Positions 62,225 through 64,000 of a stretch of DNA of 64,000 nt are shown piece after piece. The stretch's first letter is position 1. Each line of letters begins with the position of its first letter. The stretch comes from Cotesia glomerata (lineage: Eukaryota; Arthropoda; Insecta; Hymenoptera; Braconidae), in contig NC_058165.1 in assembly GCF_020080835.1 (NCBI RefSeq), forward strand, positions 10,485,813-10,549,812, given 5' to 3'. A model generated the notes under the pieces. The model was not told the DNA's origin and made no database searches. It saw only the letters and a list, made by a program, of their open reading frames with translations. A program made the position numbers and the translations under genes.

Positions 62225-62485
62225 CACATTTACGTCAATGTGACGTCAAAATGACATTGGGCTATGTCAGGATTTACGTAAGATACAAGTCACGAATGAG
62301 TCATATATGACTCATTATTTCACACTTCTTGACGTAAGATTCTGACGTAAAAATATGACGTAGTCATGACGTCAGTATTATGTCTCAATGACATTTATGA
62401 CGTCAATATGACATACCTGTGATGTCTATATCATGATAATGATGTCATTATGACGTAAAAGTGATGTAAGTGATGTAAGAATTGT
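62225..62485. repeat. Array of TGACGT motifs
   Basis: Over some 260 bases TGACGT/ACGTCA or one-mismatch forms occur roughly twenty times, including TGACGTCA palindromes and AATGACATT, at irregular 10-16 base intervals. The pattern resembles a decayed short tandem repeat; it would also be a dense cluster of CREB/ATF-type sites. Confidence 0.7.
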
Positions 62486-62629
62486 ACCTCAGAAAAAATA
62501 TTAAAAAAAAAAATTTCTCAAAAATAAAAGATGGCAATTTTGAAATTAATTATAGTGTTGTGGACTTATTACAAAGTTTGAAACACTAGTTATATGTTGA
62601 TACTTGATGAAAAAATCCTGAAATATGCT

Positions 62630-62705
62630 GGGCTCGAACTTGGGTCCTCACGTATCGAAGTCTGGAACGCTGCTCACTTGTCCAAGTAACGGTTCATGTC
62701 ACGAA
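62630..62705 (-). ncRNA. tRNA-like sequence, minus strand
   Basis: Minus strand: GTTACTTGGACAAGTGAGCA (A-box region), then GACCCAAGTTCGAGCCCAGC (B box). It shares both boxes with the sequence at 46237-46310, so the two are probably one tRNA-derived repeat. Confidence 0.45.
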
Positions 62706-63341
62706 GTAAATAACTTATGTGATAAGCCTTACATGACGAAAAATGCTTATTTCATAATTTTTCTGAGATTAAATGGATTTTAAGAGCTGGAATTGTATAA
62801 AATTCAAGTCTAATAATTTATACAATTTTATAAAATTTCATTAAACTCATGAAATTTTATAAAGTTCTATAAAACTTTGTAAAAACTCTTATAAAAGGCT
62901 CTCTAGTGAAACTTGTGGTAATGAATAGGCAATTTATAAATTTTCATAAGAATTGATTGAATCTTACACTTTCAAAAATTTTCGTCTAAAAGCGGACACA
63001 GAGAACTTTAGACTCTCTGCGGACACAGAGAACTTTCACAGAGTGAAATTTTTTCAGAGTAAACGATGTATCCGTGTCATTTGAATATTTTTAATACTTA
63101 TTGATTTCTCAAGACTCGAATTTTTTTATTTAATTTTTTCCGAAAATTTAGTATTTTTCATTTGATTTTTCTTCTTCAAAATTTCAATTTACAAAATTTA
63201 GATTTTTTTTTTTTATTTTCACTCTTTTTAGTATACCATTTTTTTTAATCTATATTTCTTTTTAATTTCAATTTTTTCGAAATTTGAATTTCTTTTAATT
63301 TAACATACTAACAACATTATGAAACTTGATGTAGACAGTAA

Positions 63342-63516
63342 AAATTTTGCGTCATTGTGTCAAAATTTTGTGTTAAAATTTTATGTTAAATATTTAACAT
63401 TTTTTTATGTTGATTTAACACAATAAATGTTAAATTTACACTTAAAAAAGTTAAATATTTAACACAAAAATTTTTAACACTAAAGTTTTTGACGCAATAA
63501 CGCGAAATTTTTTACT
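63342..63516. mobile_element. CAGTAAAAATTTT hairpin MITE
   Basis: ACAGTAAAAATTTTGCGTCA (63341) is mirrored by ACGCGAAATTTTTTACTGT (63500-63518). Between them TTAACACAA/TTGTGTTAA words repeat. It is a second member of the type at 36384-36515. Confidence 0.75.
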
Positions 63517-63864
63517 GTGTAAAATACTATTAGTCTCGTCAATAACAATCATGGAACTGTTTGAATTATTTCAAATACAATGTTTCATAAGTAGCAGCAC
63601 TAATGTCAGAAAATTATTTTTCAAGTAATAGTGCAATATTTAAATGACCGACATTTAATTTCTTGACGCGAAATCATAAGAAATTATATGTTTACTCGCT
63701 TGACGGTTTAAAAATTTAGAGTTCATGCCACATAAATTGAACTCGGTATTTTGTTATCAGTTTCACACCAAATCATTTATACTGAATGAAGTCGAAAATA
63801 TTTTTACAATGGATAAAAGTACCTAAATTCATGGAAAAATATAAGTGAGAAACATATGCAACGA

Positions 63865-64000
63865 AAAAAAAGTATTTCTTGCACCAAGAAAATTTTGACG
63901 GAGGCCGAAGTTATATTGGAGCAAGAAGTGTTTTAGTGTCAAGAAATTTTGACTTCATCCACGAAATTTTCAGTCATCTCTAATATATTCTTAGTCCAAA
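63865..64000 (+). repeat. Partial TTCTTG-rich MITE at window edge
   Basis: AAGTATTTCTTGCACCAAGA, GGAGGCCGAAGTTATATTGG and TCAAGAAATTTTGAC resemble the MITE at 22416-23117. Its extent beyond the window cannot be judged. Confidence 0.5.

Noticed and set aside
61902..62229. Two overlapping minus-strand frames in the G+C-richer block as a gene
   Set aside because: No domain recognised, overlapping frames of similar length; more likely chance openness in G+C-richer DNA.
1..64000. A bacterial-style operon, phage or defence system
   Set aside because: Composition, introns and all recognised genes are those of animal nuclear DNA; no such cluster is present.

Overview
The window looks like animal nuclear DNA: it is strongly A+T-rich, has GT-AG introns and several families of DNA transposons, and carries a single host gene recognisable as an insect neural adhesion gene. 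The tentative host is an insect, possibly a parasitoid wasp. That guess rests on the gene family and the repeat style only. No bacterial, phage or CRISPR feature was seen.

The only clear host protein gene is the ortholog of Drosophila borderless (bdl), on the + strand from 3885 to 59030. Twelve exons join in frame with GT-AG junctions to 2040 nt (679 aa). They encode a signal peptide, four Ig domains, two fibronectin III domains, one membrane segment and a very short tail. The exons total 2 kb. The rest is introns, above all intron 3 (6627-37280, 30.7 kb) and intron 6 (38002-54612, 16.6 kb), which are filled with layered mobile elements.

Layout. 1-3884: upstream flank with relics of inverted-repeat elements. 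3885-6626: exons 1-3. Intron 3 holds a 36-bp minisatellite, a piggyBac-type MITE with TTAA duplication (7314-8125), a hAT element with perfect 8-bp duplication (8667-14125) that itself carries a 1.1-kb TA-duplicating MITE, an LTR-like insertion (14335-16229), a foldback element (16553-17293), a broken RBBP6-like copy (17383-18354), a pogo/Tigger element split in two (19526-21160 and about 27175-27921), a long inverted-repeat element (22086-25653), a MULE-like exon (25909-26340), tandem arrays, and a second pogo-type element with psq-type HTH and PHD finger (32551-36381). 37281-38001: exons 4-6. Intron 6 holds a minisatellite, MITEs, two unrelated elements with long inverted repeats and 4-bp duplications (40815-45158, whose 733-aa gene looks intact, and 50099-54005, degenerate), and hairpin elements. 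54613-59030: exons 7-12, with two more inverted-repeat elements in the introns. 59031-64000: downstream flank with a relatively GC-rich insertion, a TGACGT-motif array and small MITEs.

A non-coding repeat family of about 700-780 bp (called R here) recurs at least eight times in intron sequence. Its ends contain AACTTCCCGCTA, its body is rich in GAGCTC palindromes, and most longer copies carry a GT/CA microsatellite at the same internal position. It is the main unclassified component of the window and the target of many of the nested insertions.
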